DNA from: Aquatica leii
Lineage: Eukaryota > Arthropoda > Insecta > Coleoptera > Lampyridae
Assembly (NCBI GenBank): GCA_035610365.1
Contig: CM069438.1
Location: 35,085,869-35,149,868, forward strand
Reading direction: 5' to 3'
DNA length: 64,000 nt
The notes beneath the pieces are model-generated. The model was not told the DNA's origin and ran no database searches. It saw only the letters and a program-made list of their open reading frames with translations. The translations under genes were made by a program, and so were the position numbers. This document shows, piece by piece, positions 36,401-51,540 of the stretch (position 1 is its first letter; every line of letters starts with the position of its first letter).

Positions 36401-39400
36401 TTTATAAATTTGTTTATTAATGCTAACTATAGAGATGTATTTGTTTATGTAGATCGATTGCGTTTGTTTCGTTTTTCGTCATCGTCAAAAAAGTTATCAT
36501 GGTGAACCTCACTTATACACGATGAAAATACAAGTGAAAAATTTCATGATCTAGGAAATTTAGAAGAATCTTTAGTTTGCATCGATAAAATTAAAAAAAA
36601 AAGTTCTTTTGTTTGAAGTAAATGACTGACTATGTCCGACATTTTAAACAAATGAAAAACATCTGGTTTTTTATGGGATATCCGGATGCCTACTTATCAA
36701 AGATCAGAAATTTTTGGTATCAAGTTTTAATTATACTTTGCTCCGATTTTCTTTTTCCATTTTTCAAATAGTTTTTTTTTAAGTAGGCTATGAAAGTTCA
36801 AAACCAAGCAATTGTTTTTGTTCTCTATATCTACGGCCAAAAAATTTATTTATTAATTCTATTGTTTGATCTTCAATAGATTGATTTTGTTTTGTTTTTC
36901 GTCATTGGTACTACACAAAATGACCAAAACAAAACATTAACGTTGAAAATTCCACGGTCTGAAAAATTTAATGATTTGTAACACCTGCACTGACACTTTA
37001 AAAAATGAAAAAAAAGAACTGTTTTATTACGGTACGTGATCCCTACTTATCCAAAGTTTAAACGAAAATCTAACAAAAACTTTGTAGTTGTACTAGTAGG
37101 CCTTGCAAAAAATAACAATCGCTTTTTGTTCATTTGTTTATTAATGCTAACTTTAGAGATGTTGTATTTGTTTAAGTAGATCGATTGCTTTTGTTTTGTA
37201 TTTCGTCGTCAAAAAAGTTATCATGGTGAACCTCACTTATACACGATGAAAATACAAGTGAAAAATTTCATGATCTAGGAAATTTGGAAGAATCTTTAGT
37301 TTGCATCGATAAAATTTAGAAAACAAGTTCTTCTGTTTGAAGTAAATGACTGACTATGTCCAACACTTTAAACAAATTAAAAATTTGTGGTTTTTATGGG
37401 ATGTCCAGTTGCCTACTTATCAAAAATCAGAGATTTTTGGTATCGAGTTTTAATTGTATATAGCTCCGCTTTTTTCCATTTTTCAAATAGGTTTTTTTAA
37501 GTAGGCTATGAAAGTTCAAAACCAAGCAATTGTTTTTGTTCTCTATATCTAAGGCCAAAAACTTATTTATTAATTCTATTGTTTGATCTCCAATAGATTG
37601 TTTTTGTTTTGTTTTTCGTCATTGTTATTACACAAAAACAAAACAGTAAAGTCGAAAATTTCACGGTCGGAAAAATTTAATGATTTGTAACTTAGAACCC
37701 GCACTAACACTTTAAACAAATGAAAAACAAAGATCTGTTATGTTAAGGTACCCCTTGATCCCTACTTATCAAAAGTTTAAACGAAAATCTAACAAAAACT
37801 TCGTAGTAGTAGTAGGCTTTGAGAAAAATAACAATCGCTTTTTATACATTTGTCTATTAATGCTAATTATAGAGATGTTGTATTTGTTTATGTAGATCGA
37901 TTGCGTTTGTTTCGTATTTCGTCATCGTCAAAAAAGTTATCATGGAAACCTCACTGGCACACGATAGAAAAACAAGTGGAAAATTTCATGATATAGAAAA
38001 TTTGAAAGAATTTGCATCGATAAAATTTAGAAAAAAAGTTCTTCTGTATGAAGTAAACGACTGACCGACACTTTAAACAAATGAAAAACATCTGGTTTTC
38101 TATGGGATATCCGGATGCCTACTTATCAAAGATCAGAATTTTTTTTAATTGTACTTAGCTCCGATTTTCTTTTTCCGTTTTTGAAATAGGTTTTTTTTTA
38201 AGTAGGCTTTGAAAGTTCAGAACCAAGCAACTGTTTTTGTTTTCGATATCTACGACCAAAAAATTTATTTATTAATTCTATTGTTTGATCTTCAACAGAT
38301 CGTTTTTGTTTTGTTTTTCGTCATTGTGATTACACAAAATGAGAAAAACAAAACACCAAAGTGGAAAATTCCACAGTCGGAAAAATTTAATGATTTGTAA
38401 CTTAGCACCCACACTGACACTTGAAAACAAATGAAAAACAAAGATCTTTTTTTACTTACGGTACAACTTAATCCCTACTTATCAAAAATTTAAACTAACA
38501 AAAACGTTGTAGTAGGCTTTGAAAAAACAAAAATTACAATCGCTTTTTATTCATTTGTTTATTAATGCTAACTGTAGAGATGTTGTATTTGTTGAAGTAG
38601 ACCGATTACTTTTACCCATACTTATCAATTTTCCGAAATTTTTTAGTATCGGATTTTAATTGTACTTGACTTGGATTTTTTCATTTTTCAAATTGGTTTT
38701 GCTTAGTTTTTAGTCATTTCACGTCAACGTGCTTTTTTGAAATAGGCTAGACCCTAATTCTTTTGTTTTTTGTCTTTGACAAATGTTTAGTGAGTATGAA
38801 ATGATGATGGTTAACTTGATTCTAAAATAAAACAGCAAAGTGCCATATATCGAATATTTTAGGAAATTTACAAACATGATTTACTCTACACCGTTAAAAA
38901 AAAATTAGCACCGCTAGCGACAAAATGACAACGCGACCACTAGATCTCTACTTATCAATAATAAAGTATAAAATATCGAATGTTAGTTTTACTGTTGTTG
39001 AACTATCACTTTTTTTGATTCATTTTTGCAAAGCATTGCCACCTTTGATATATTTAAAAAGTTCAGGTTTAGATTCGATTTGGGCACTTCTGCTGCGTAA
39101 GAACTTATAAAAAAAAGTGGATCAAAAACTAGTCAATTTTTTGAATTTCGTTATCGCATTGTAGTCATTGCTTTCAGATTCACTTTTGTTTTTGTTTATC
39201 GTCAACTACATGTTGTCTAAATAGCAGTACGGCCAACTTGACTTTTACACCTATACGATATAGTAATTTAATTAAATTTCTTTGTCTAATGAAAATGATT
39301 GTGCGTACGTGAGAGCAAAGTACCAACACTTGAAACAAGTGAAAAACACAAACAAACTCATGTTTTCGTTAATCGCCCACTCGATTCGTACTTATCCAAA

Positions 39401-42400
39401 GTTAAAAATACGCCGAACTTTGGTTTTGTAATTTTTGACCTAGGACGAAAAAACAAAATCATGGTTTTTGTAAATGGATATCAAAAATAGCAATGATTGA
39501 TCGTGACTGTGTTTCGGTGTTCAAGTAGCGCACATGTGGCATATAGAAGAATTTTTTGTTTTTACACCCAATTAGGATTTTTGAAGCCATACAAGGACAA
39601 TAATAAATTGTTATATTCTTTAGTGGTGGTAGGCTTTGAAAATACCATCAGAAAAAACAAGTTAAAATCACTGATTGATGTTTTCGTTGCCCATTATTTT
39701 TTTTTTTTTTTTGGTGTTGGTTCACAGCCTTATCTGATCTTTATAGCGAAAATAAGTTTTTCGGGTCGTTAAAAATGTTGTAAAAGTTTGTGATTCGTTC
39801 AATGGTTCTATTTTGTAAAATATAGTGAGCTGTGATTTTTTTTAAATAGATTGAAACTTCAAAACCGAAACTTAATTGTGTTTTGTCTATGTTTTAGCGA
39901 GATGTCAGTGTGTAAATATCACAAAATCTTTTGTTTTTCATCATCGTTAAAAATGGTGTCTCAGAAATTATCATGGCCAACTTGACTTCTACACAAGGCA
40001 ACGAAAACAAAACACCAAAGTGGAGAATTCGACGCTCTGATAAGAATCTTTAGTTTACACCGAAAAAATTAAGAAAATTTAAAAAAATATTATTTGTGCC
40101 TGAGAACTTATCACTCTGATTTTTTTTAAATTATAATATCGACAAGTAGTTTTTTTCCTTTTGTTCTTTGTTTTCGTTGTCGATTTTTGTCTGTTCTTCA
40201 ATAACTAGCCAAATTTTTCCTACACGACTGATTAATAAAAATGTCAAATGAGCTGTGATTTTTTAGAGTAGGCTATGAAAGTTCAAAACCAAGCACTTGT
40301 TTTTGTTCTCTATATCTAAGCCCAAAAAACTTATTTATTAATTCTATTGTTTGATCTTCAATAGATTGATTTTGTTTTGTATTTCGTCATTGTTATTACA
40401 CAAGATGGCAAAAACCAAACACTAAAGTGGAAAATTCCATGGTCGGAAAAATTTAATGATTTGTAACACCTGCACTGGCACTTTAAAAAAAAAGATCTGT
40501 TTTATTACGGTACGTGATCCCTACTTATCCAAAGTTTAAACGAAAATCTAACAAAAACTTTGTAGTAGTAGTAGGCTTTGCAAAAAATAACGATCGCTTT
40601 TTATTCATTTGTTTATTAATGCTAACTTTAGAGATGTATTTGTTTAAGTAGATCGATTGCTTTTGTTTTGTATTTCGTCGTCAAAAAAGTTATCATTGTG
40701 AACCTCACTTATACACGATGAAAATACAAGTGAAAAATTTCACGATCTAGGAAATTTAGAAGAATCTTTAGTTTGCATCGATAAAATTTAGAAAACAACT
40801 TCTTCTGTTTGAAGTAAATGACTGACTATGTCCGACACTTTAAACAAATGAAAAATACGTGGTTTTTATGGGATGTCCAGTTGCCTACTTATCAAAAATC
40901 AGAAATTTTTGGTATCGAGTTTTAATTGTACTTAGCTCCGATTTTTTCCATTTTTCAAATAGGTTTTTTTAAGTAGGCTATGAAAGTTCAAAACTAAGCA
41001 ATTGTTTTTGTTCTCTATATCTAAGGCCAAAAACTTATTTATTAATTCTATTGTTTGATCTTCAATAGATTGTTTTTGTTTTGTTTTTCGTCATTGTTAT
41101 TACACAAAAACAAAACATTAAAGTCGAAAATTTCACGGTCGGAAAAATTTAATGATTTGTAACTTAGAACCCGCACTAACACTTTAAACAAATGAAAAAT
41201 AAAGATCTGTTATGTTAAGGTACCCCTTGATCCCTACTTATCAAAAGTTCAAACGAAAATCTAACAAAAACTTTGTAGTAGTAGTAGGCTTTGAGAAAAA
41301 TAACAATCGCTTTTTATATATTTGTCTATTAATGCTAACTATAGAGATGTTGTATTTGTTTATGTAGATCGATTGCGTTTGTTTCGTATTTCGTCATCGT
41401 CAAAAAAGTTATCATGGAAACCTCACTTACACACGATAGAAAAACAAGTGGAAAATTTCATGATATAGAAAATTTGAAAGAATCTTTATTTTGCATCGAT
41501 AAAATTTAGAAAAAAAGTTCTTCTGTATGAAGTAAACGACTGACTATGTCCGACACTTTAAACAAATGAAAAACATCTGGTTTTTTATGGGATATCCGGA
41601 TGCCTACTTATCAAAGATCAGAATTTTTTTTTTAATTGTACTTGGCTCCGATTTTCTTTTTCTGTTTTTCAAATAGGTTTTTTTAAGTAGGCTATGAAAG
41701 TTCAAAACCAAGCAACTGTTTTTGTTTTCTATATCTACGACCAAAAAATTTATTTATTAATTCTATTGTTTGATCTTCAATAGATTGTTTTTGTTTTGTT
41801 TTTCGTCATTGTTATTACACAAAATGACAAAAACAAAACACCAAAGTGGAAATTTCCACGGTCGGAAAAATTTAATGATTTGTAACGCTGACACTTTAAA
41901 CAAATGAAAAACAAAGATCTATTTTTACTTACGATCATCCCTACTTATCAAAAATTTAAACTAACGAAAACGTTGTAGTAGGCTTTGAAAAAAAACAAAA
42001 ATTACAATCGCTTTTTATTCATTTGTTTATTAATGCTAACTGTAGAGATGTTGTATTTGTTGAAGTAGACCGATACCCATACTTATCAATTTTCCGAATT
42101 TTTTAGTATCGGATTTTAATTGTACTTGACTTGGATTTTTTCATTTTTCAAATTGGTTTTGCTTAGTTTTTAGTCATTTCACGTCAACGTGCTTTTTTGA
42201 AATAGGCTAGACCCTAATTCTTTTGTTTTTCGTCTTCGACAAATGTTTAGTGAGTATGAAATGATCATGGTTAACTTGACTCTAAAATTAAACAGCCATA
42301 TATCGAATATTTTAGGAAATTTACAAACATATTTTACTCTACACCGATAAAATAAAAAAAATTAGCGTCAAAATGACAACGCGACCACTAGATTTCTACT

Positions 42401-45400
42401 TGTCAATAATAAAGTATACAATATCGAATGTTAGTTTTACTGTTCTTGAACTAGCACTTTTTTTGATTCATTATTTCAAAGCATTGCTACCTTCGATTTA
42501 TTTAAAAAGTTCAGGTTTAGATTCGATTCGGGCACTTCAGCGGCTTAAGAATTAATCAAAAAAAATAGTTGATCAAAAACTAGTCAATTTTTTGAATTTC
42601 TTTATCGCATTGTAGTCATTGCTTTTAGATTCACTTTTGCTGTTGTTGTCAAAATAGCAGTACGGCCAACTTGACTTTTACATCTATACGATATACTAAT
42701 TTAATTTAATTTCTTTGTCTAATGGAAATGATTGTGCGTACGTGAGAGCAAAGTACCAACACTTGAAACAAGTGAAAAACACAAACAAACTCATGTTTTC
42801 GTTAATCGCCCACTCGATTCGTACTTATCCAAAGTTAAAAATACGCCGAACTTTGGTTTTGTAATTTTTGACCTAGGACGAAAAAACAAAATCATGGTTT
42901 TTGTAAATTGATTTAAAAAATAGCAATGACTGATCGTGACTGTGCTTTGGTGTTTAAGTTTTTTAGTAACGCATATGTGGCATAGAACAGTTTTTTGTTT
43001 TTACACCCAATTAGGGTTTTTGAAGCCATACAAGGACAATAATAAATTGTTTTATTCTACAGTGGTGGTAGGCTTTGAACATACCATCAGAAAAAACAAG
43101 TTAAAATCACTGATTGATGTTTTTGTTGCCCTTTTTTTTTTGGTGTTGGTTCACCGCCTTATCTGATCTTTATAGCGAAAATAAGTTTTTCGGATCGTTA
43201 AAAATGTTGTAAAAGTTTGTGACTCGTTCAATGGTTCTATTTTGTAAAATATAGTGAGCTGTGATTTTTTTTTAATAGATTGAAACTTCAAAACCGAAAC
43301 TTAATTGTGTTTTGTCTATGTTTTAGCGAGATGTCAGTGTGTAAATATCACAAAATCTTTTGTTTTTCATCATCGTTAAAAATGGTCTCTCAGAAATTAT
43401 CATGGCCAACTTGACTTTTACACAAGGCAACGAAAACAAAACACCAAAGTGGAGAATTCCACGCTCTGATAAGAATCTTTAGTTTACACCGAAAAAATTA
43501 AGAAAATTAAAAAAAATATTATTTGTGCCTGAGAACTTATCACTTTGATTTTTTTTAAATTATAATATCGACAAGTAGTTTTTTCCTTTTGTTCTTTGTT
43601 TTTGTTGTCGATTTTTGTCTGTTCTTCAATAACTAGCCAAATTTTTCCTACACGACTGATTATTAAAAATGTCATATGAGCTGTGATTTTTTAGAGTAGG
43701 CTATGAAACTTTAAAACCAAGCACTTGTTTTTGTTCTCTATATCTAAGGCCAAAAAACTTATTTATTAATTCTATTGTTTGATCTTCAATAGATTGATTT
43801 TGTTTTGTTTTTCGTCATTGTTGTTACACAAAAACAAAACATTAAAGTCGAAAATTTCACGGTCGGAAAAATTTAATGATTTGTAACTTAGAACCCGCAC
43901 TAACACTTTAAACAAATGAAAAACAAAGATCTGTTTTGTTAGGATACCACTTGATCCCTACTTATCAAAAGTTTAAACGAAAATCTAACAAAAACTTCGT
44001 AGTAGTAGTAGGCTTTGAGAAAAATAACAATCGCTTTTTATACATTTGTTTATTAATGCTAACTATAGAGATGTTGTATTTGTTTATGTAGATCGATTGC
44101 GTTTGTTTCGTATTTCGTCATCGTCAAAAAAGTTATCATGGAAACCTCACTTACACACGATAGAAAAACAAGTGGAAAATTTCATGATATAGAAAATTTG
44201 AAAGAATTTGCATCGATAAAATTTAGAAAAAAAGTTCTTCTGTATGAAGTAAACGACTGATTATGTCCGACACTTTAAACAAATGAAAAACATCTGGTTT
44301 TTTATGGGATATCCGGATGCCTACTTATCAAAGATCAGAATTTTTTTTTAATTGTACTTGGCTCCGATTTTCTTTTTCCGTTTTTTAAATAGGTTTTTTT
44401 TTAAGTAGGCTATGAAAGTTCAAAACCAAGCAACTGTTTTCGTTTTCTATATCTACGACCAAAAAATTTATTTATTCATTCTATTGTCTGATCTTCAATA
44501 GATTGTTTTTGTTTTGTTTTTCGTCATTGTTATTACACAAAATGAGAAAAACAAAACACCAAAGTGGAAAATTCCACAGTCGGAAAAATTTAATGATTTG
44601 TAACTTAGCACCCACACTGACACTTTAAACAAATGAAAAACAAAGATCTATTTTTACTTACGGTACAACTTAATCCCTACTTATCAAAAATTTAAACTAA
44701 CAAAAACGTTGTAGTAGGCTTTGAAAAAAAAAAACAAAAATTACAATCGCTTTTTATTCATTTGTTTATTAATGCTAATTGTAGAGTTGTTGTATTTGTT
44801 TAAGTAGACCGATTACTTTTACCTATACTTATCAAGGTTCCGAATTTTTTGGTATCGGATTTTAATTGTACTTGACTTGGATTTTTTTCATTTTTCGAAT
44901 TGGTTTTGCTTAGTTTTTAGTCATTTCACGTCAACGTGCTTTTTTGAAATAGGCTAGACCCTAATTCTTTTGTTTTTCGTCTTCGACAAATGTTTAGTGA
45001 GTATGAAATGATCATGGTTAACTTGACTCTAAAATAAAACAGCAAAGTGCCATATATCGAATATTTTAGGAAATTTACAAACGTATTTTACTCTACACCG
45101 ATAAAAAAAAAATTAACGTCAAAATGACAACGCGACCACTAGATCTCTACTTGTTAATAATAAGGTATAAAATATCGAATCTTAGTTTTACTGTTCTTGG
45201 ACTAGTATTTTTTTTGATGCATTCTTTCAAAGCATTGCTACCTTAGATTTATTTAAAAAGTTCAGGTTTAGATTCGATTCGGGCACTTCAGCGGCTTAAG
45301 AATTAATTAAAAAAAATAGTTGATCAAAAACTAGTCAATTTTTTTAATTTCTTTATCGCATTGTAGTCATTGCTTTCAGATTCACTTTTGCTTTTGTTTA

Positions 45401-48400
45401 TCGTCTATTACTTGTTGTCTAAATAGCAGTACGGCCAACTTGACTTTTACACCTATACGATATACTTATTTAATTTAATTTCTTTGTCTAATGAAAATGA
45501 TTGTGCGTACGTGAGAGCAAAGTACTTGAAACAAGTGAAAAACACAAACAAACTCATGTTTTCGTTAATCGCCCACTCGATTCGTACTTATCCAAAGTTA
45601 AAAATACGCCGAACTTTGGTTTTGTAATTTTTGACCTAGGACGAAAAAACAAAATCATGGTTTTTGTAAATTGATATCAAAAATAGCAATGACTGATCGT
45701 GACTGTGTTTCGGTGTTTAAGTTTTTTAGTAGCGCACATGTGGCTTGTTTTTACACCCAATTAGGATTTTTGAAGCCATACAAAGACAATAACAAATTGT
45801 TTTATTCTACAGTGGTGGTAGGCTTTGAAAATACCATCAGAAAAAACAAGTTAAAATCACTGATTGATGTTTTCGTTGCCCATTATTTTTTTTTTTGGTG
45901 TTGGTTCACAGCCTTATCTGATCTTTATAGCGAAAATAAGTTTTTCGGATCGTTAAAATCGTTGTAAAAGTTTGTGACTCGTTCAATGGTTCTATTTTGT
46001 AAAATATAGTGAGCTGTGATTTTTTTTTAATAGATTGGAACTTCAAAACCGAAACTTAATTGTGTTTTGTCTATGTTTTAGCGAGATGTCAGTGTGTAAA
46101 TATCACAAAATCTTTTGTTTTTCATCATCGTTAAAAATGGTGTCTCAGAAATTATCATGGCCAACTTGACTTTTACACAAGGCAACGAAAACAAAACACC
46201 AAAGTGGAGAATTCGACGCTCTGATAAGAATCTTTAGTTTACACCGAAAAAATTAAGAAAATTTTAAAAAATATTATTTGTGCCTGAGAACGTATCACTC
46301 TGATTTTTTTAAAATTATAATATCGACAAGTAGTTTTTTCCTTTTGTTCTTTGTTTTCGTTGTCGATTTTTGTCTGTTCTTCAATAACTAGCCAAATTTT
46401 TCCTACACGACTGATTAATAAAAATGTCAAATGAGCTGTGATTTTTTAGAGTAGGCTATGAAAGTTCAAAACCAAGCACTTGTTTTTGTTCTCTATATCT
46501 AAGGCAAAAAAACTTATTTATTAATTCTATTGTTTGATCTTCAATAGATTGATTTTGTTTTGTTTTTCGTCATTGTTATTACACAAGATGACAAAAACAA
46601 AACACTAAAGTGGAAAATTCCACGGTCGGGAGAATTTGATGATTTGTAACACCTGCACTGACACTTTAAAAAATGAAAAAAAAGGACTGTTTTATTACGT
46701 TACGTGATCCCTACTTATTCAAAGTTTAAACGAAAATCTAACAAAAACTTTGTAGTAGTACTAGTAGGCTTTGCAAAAAATAACAATCGCTTTTTATTCA
46801 TTTGTTTATTAATGCTAACTTTAGAGATGTTGTATTTGTTTAAGTAGATCGATTGCTTTTTTGTATTTCGTCGTCAAAAAAGTTATCATGGTGAACCTCA
46901 CTTATACACGATGAAAATACAAGTGAAAAATTTCATGATCTAGGAAATTTGGAAGAATCTTTAGTTTGCATCGATAAAATTTAGAAAACAAGTTCTTCTG
47001 TTTGAAGTAAATGACTGACTAGGTCCGACACTTTAAATAAATGAAAAATATGTGGTTTTTATGGGATGTCCAGTTGCCTACTTATCAAAGATCAGAAATT
47101 TTTGGTACCGATTTTTAATTGTACTTAGCTCCGATTTTTTCCATTTTTCAAATAGGTTTTTTTAAGTAGGCTATGAAAGTTCAAAACCAAGCAATTGTTT
47201 TTGTTCTCTATATCTAAGGCCCAAAACTTATTTATTAATTCTATTGTTTGATCTCCAATAGTTTGTTTTTGTTTTGTTTTTCGTCATTGTTATTACACAA
47301 AAACAAAACATTAAAGTCGAAAATTTCACGGTCGGAAAAATTTAATGATTTGTAACTTAGAACCCGCACTAACACTTTAAACAAATGAAAAACAAAGATC
47401 TGTTATGTTAAGGTGCCCCTTGATCCCTACTTATCAAAAGTTTAAACGAAAATCTAACAAAAACTTCGTAGTAGTAGTAGGCTTTGAGAAAAATAACAAT
47501 CGCTTTTTATACATTTGTAGATCGATTGCGTTTGTTTCGTATTTCGTCATCGTCAAAAAAGTTATCATGGAAACTTACACACGATAGAAAAACAAGTGGA
47601 AAATTTCATGATATAGAAAATTTGAAAGAATTTGCATCGATAAAATTTAGAAAGTTCTTCTGTATGAAGTAAACGGCTGACTATGTCCGACACTTTAAAC
47701 AAATGAAAAACATCTGGTTTTTTATGGGATATCCGGATGCCTACTTATCAAAGATCAGAATTTTTTTTTAATTGTACTTGGCTCCGATTTTCTTCTTCCG
47801 TTTTTCAAATAGGTTTTTTTTAAGTAGGCTATGAAAGTTCAAAACCAAGCAACTGTTTTTGTTTTCTATATCTACGACCAAAAAATTTATTTATTAATTC
47901 GATTGTTTGATCTTCAATAGATTGTTTTTGTTTTGTTTTTCGTCATTGTGATTACACAAAATGAGAAAAACAAAACACCAAAGTGGAAAATTCCACATTA
48001 CTTTTACCCATACTTATCAATTTTCCGAATTTTTTAGTATCGGATTTTAATTGTACTTGACTTGGATTTTTTTCATTGTTCAAATGGGTTTTGCTTAGTT
48101 TTTAGTCATTTCACGTCAACGTGCTTTTTTGAAATAGGCTAGGCCCTAATTCTTTTGTTTTTTGTCTTCGACAAATGTTTAGTGAGTATGAAATGATCAT
48201 GGTTAACTTGACTCTAAAATAAAACAGCAAAGTGCCATATATCGAATATTTTAGGAAATTTACAAACATATTTTACTCTACACCGATAAAATAAAAAAAA
48301 TTAGCACCGCTAGCGACAAAATGACAACGCGACCACTAGATCTCTACTTGTCAATAATAAAATATAAAATATCGAATGTTAGTTTTACTGTTCTTGAACT

Positions 48401-50750
48401 ATCACTTTTTTTGATTCATTTTTTCAAAGTATTGCCACCTTTGATATATTTAAAAAGTTCAGGTTTAGATTCGACTTGGGCACTTCTGCGGCGTAAGAAC
48501 TTATAAAAAAAAGTGGATCAAAAACTAGTCAATTTTTTGAATTTCGTTATCGCATTGTAGTCATTGCTTGCAGATTCACGTTTGTTTTTGTTTATCGTCA
48601 ACTGCATGTTGTCTAAATAGCAGTACGGCCAACTTGACTTTTACACCTGTACGATATACTCATATGATTTAATTTCTTTGTCTAAAGAAAATGATTGTGC
48701 GTACGTGAGAGCAAAGTACCAATACTTGAAACAAGTGAAAAACACAAACAAACTCATGTTTTCGTTAATCACCCACTCGATTCGTACTTATCCAAAGTTA
48801 AAAATACGCCGAACTTTGGTTTTGTAATTTTTGACCTAGGACGAAAAAACAAAATCATGGTTTTTGTAGTTTGATATCAAAAATAGCAATTACTGATTGT
48901 GACAATGTTTCAGTCTCGGCAGTCTCGGGTAGTCAATTTGGTAGCGCATGTGTGGCATAGAAGAGTTTTTTGTTTTTACATCCAATTAGAATTTTTGTAG
49001 AACAACAATTTTTTTTATTCTACAATGGTGGTAGGCTTTGAAAATATCATCAGAAAAAACAAATTAAAATCATTTATTGATGTTTTCGTTCCCGATTATC
49101 TTTTTTTTTTGTGTTTGCTCACAGCCTTATCTGATCTTTATAGAAAAAATAAGTTTTTCGGATCGTTAAAAATGTCGTAAAAGTTTGTGATTCGTTCAAT
49201 GGTTCTATTTTGTAAAATATAGTGAGCAGTGATTTTTTAAAAAATAGATTGAAACTTCCAAACCGAAACTTAATTGTGTTTTGTCTATGTTTTAGCAAGA
49301 TGTCAGTTTGTAAATATCACAAAATCTTTTGTTTTTCATCATCATTAAAAGTGGTGTCTCAGAAATTATCATGGCCAACTTGACTATTACACAAAGTAAC
49401 GAAAACAAAACAGCAAAATGGAGAATTCGACGGTCTGATAAGAATCTTGAATTTACACCGAAAAAATTAAGAAGATTTTAAAAAACATTATTTGTGTCTG
49501 AGAACTTAACAAAAAAATTTTTTTACACAACTGATCAATAAAAATGTCAGAGGATCTGTGATTTTTTCAAGTAGGCTATGAAACTTTAAAACCAAGCAAT
49601 GGTTTTGTTCAGTATCTAAGGCGAAGAACTTATTTATTATTATATTGTTTGGTCTTCAATAGATTGTTTTGGTTTTGTTTTTCGACATTATTAGAAGATG
49701 AGAAAAACAAAACACCAAAGTGGACAAAATTAATTATTTGTAACACCCACACTGACACTTTAAACAAATGAAAAAGAAAGATCTGTAATATTACGGTACA
49801 ACTTGATTTCTACTTATCAAAAGTTTCAACGAAAATCTAACAAAAACTTTGCAGTAGTAGTAGGTTATGAAAAAAGCAAAAATAACAATCGCTTTTTATT
49901 CATTTGTTTATTAATGCTAACTATAGAGATGTTGTTTGTTTAAGTAGTCGATTACTTTTGCCTAGGAAATGGTCAATAAGAACGTCAACGTGCTTTTTTG
50001 AAATAGGCCAAAGCTTAATTCTTTTATTTTTCGTCATCGATAAATGTTTGGTGTCTAAGAAATGATCATGGCTAACTTGACTCCAAAACAAAACATAGCA
50101 AAGTGCCAAATACCGAATATTTTGGGGAAATTTAGAAACATCTTTTACTCGACACCGATCAAGTAAAAAGAGGATTAGCCAACTTTGATTTGTGAACATA
50201 CATATGAACATTCAATGGCAAATAAAGAAGTTTTATCTCAAATTAGGAATTTCAATAAAAATCTAACAAAACGTTTAAGTAACGGTTTCTCAGCTGTTCA
50301 AAAACAAAAAAAAACAATCGATAAATTTTTTTAATAACATAAAGTGAAAAGTTTTTTTAAGTAGGCTGTAAAACTCAATTTTTATTTCTATTTAAGATTT
50401 AGAAGAAACTGCAGTTCGTAAATATATCAAATCACAAAAATTCTGTTGTTTTTGTTTTTAATAGCTTGCTTTAGTTTTGTTTCGATCATGGCCAACTTTA
50501 TTTTTATACGAAATAACCAAAAAACAGTAAACTGAAGCGAACGCTCTGAGAAATTTAATTTAAAAAAGCATTTCGTTATTAAAAGTAAATAATTATTCGT
50601 ACCTGAGAAGTTGTCACACTACCACCGACACTTTAAACAAATGAAAAACTCAAACTCCTGTTTTGATTTGGTGCTACTCGATCGCTACTTATCAAAAGTT
50701 AAAAGTACGAGTACCGATTTTTTTAATATCGAACTTTGTAACCGCATTGT
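33400..50750. repeat. A4: nested higher-order tandem repeat
   Basis: Three levels are visible. A basic unit of about 350 bp has the order ACTTTAAACAAATGAAAAAC, CTACTTATCAAAAG, TAGTAGGCTTTGA. A subunit of about 715 bp repeats within blocks such as 36.29-38.45 kb and 40.5-41.9 kb. A superunit is marked by CAATGACTGATCGTGAC at 33921, 35281, 39491, 42924, 45687 and 48887 (intervals 1.36, 4.2, 3.4, 2.8 and 3.2 kb), the variation reflecting different numbers of subunits. The right end decays from about 49.5 to 50.75 kb. The plus strand is T-rich. Two short open frames recur at equivalent positions (about 55-60 codons each). No transposase, reverse transcriptase or other known domain is seen. Confidence 0.9.
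41793..41839. other. Representative A4 hairpin
   Basis: GTTTTGTTTTTCGTCATT (41793-41810) pairs with AATGACAAAAACAAAAC (41823-41839): 11 bp, one bulged C, then 6 bp, around a 12-nt loop. The same structure recurs once per ~715-bp subunit, near 34600, 36155, 36890, 37605, 38305, 40375, 43800, 44510, 46555, 47270, 47930 and 49675, often with both arms intact; several copies have lost part of the right arm through a small deletion. Confidence 0.8.
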
Positions 50751-51540
50751 TTCAAAAAAAAAATAATATCGCTCCAAGGAAATTTGATCCAAATCGTTAG
50801 ATCTAATTTTTGGTCCAACGACTTTTGACCCGTTTTTTTTCGGCATAACTTTTCATCTATGAATAGAACCAATTTATTTTATTTATAATATGCACAATCT
50901 GCATAAGTAATTACGCCTTAACCTTCGGTCAACTTTGTTGACACGAAAACGATACATAAATCCAAGCATCAAGTTACTTATGAAGTTTCGCAATTGTTTT
51001 TGGTCGATCAAAAGAATAATTTTGAACGCTGGCGTAATTAGTCATGCACTGTTAAGTTAACAACAATTGCAGAATCTCATATAAACATATAATTACCTTT
51101 TCGTGTTGATCTTTTCAACTTTTGCTCTGTTACCAATTAAGTTGGCACTTCCTTCTACTAATGTAAGGTCATAATCACTGAATGAACTGTTAACAATTGC
51201 TTGTAGTTAACATAGTTGGCGCACGCGTGTATGCACTTAATCATTATTTTGTTTTTTATTAAGAGGAGTTTTAAGGTTATGTATGCTAAATACTTTATTT
51301 TCCAAGTAAATTACTTTGTTTACATGCACCAAGAAAATTAGATGCTGTTTAGTTCCTCGGGTGCTAAGATAATAAGTCAGTTCCAATTATTTATGGTGCG
51401 ATGAACAAGTTGATATTGCGATTATAATTTCAACTTAATAAAAGGGAAAAAAAGACGAAGAGAAAAGCAGAACGGATGTGCACTTGCACTAGTTCACTAT
51501 CGTGAAAATATATCAAAAGCGTATCGCTGCGATCACTTAC
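50750..51540. other. Non-array island between A4 and A5, left part
   Basis: A4 similarity has faded by about 50750. Sequence here is AT-rich with no recognisable repeat; if the exon candidate at 51541-51636 is real, this would be its first intron. Confidence 0.4.
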
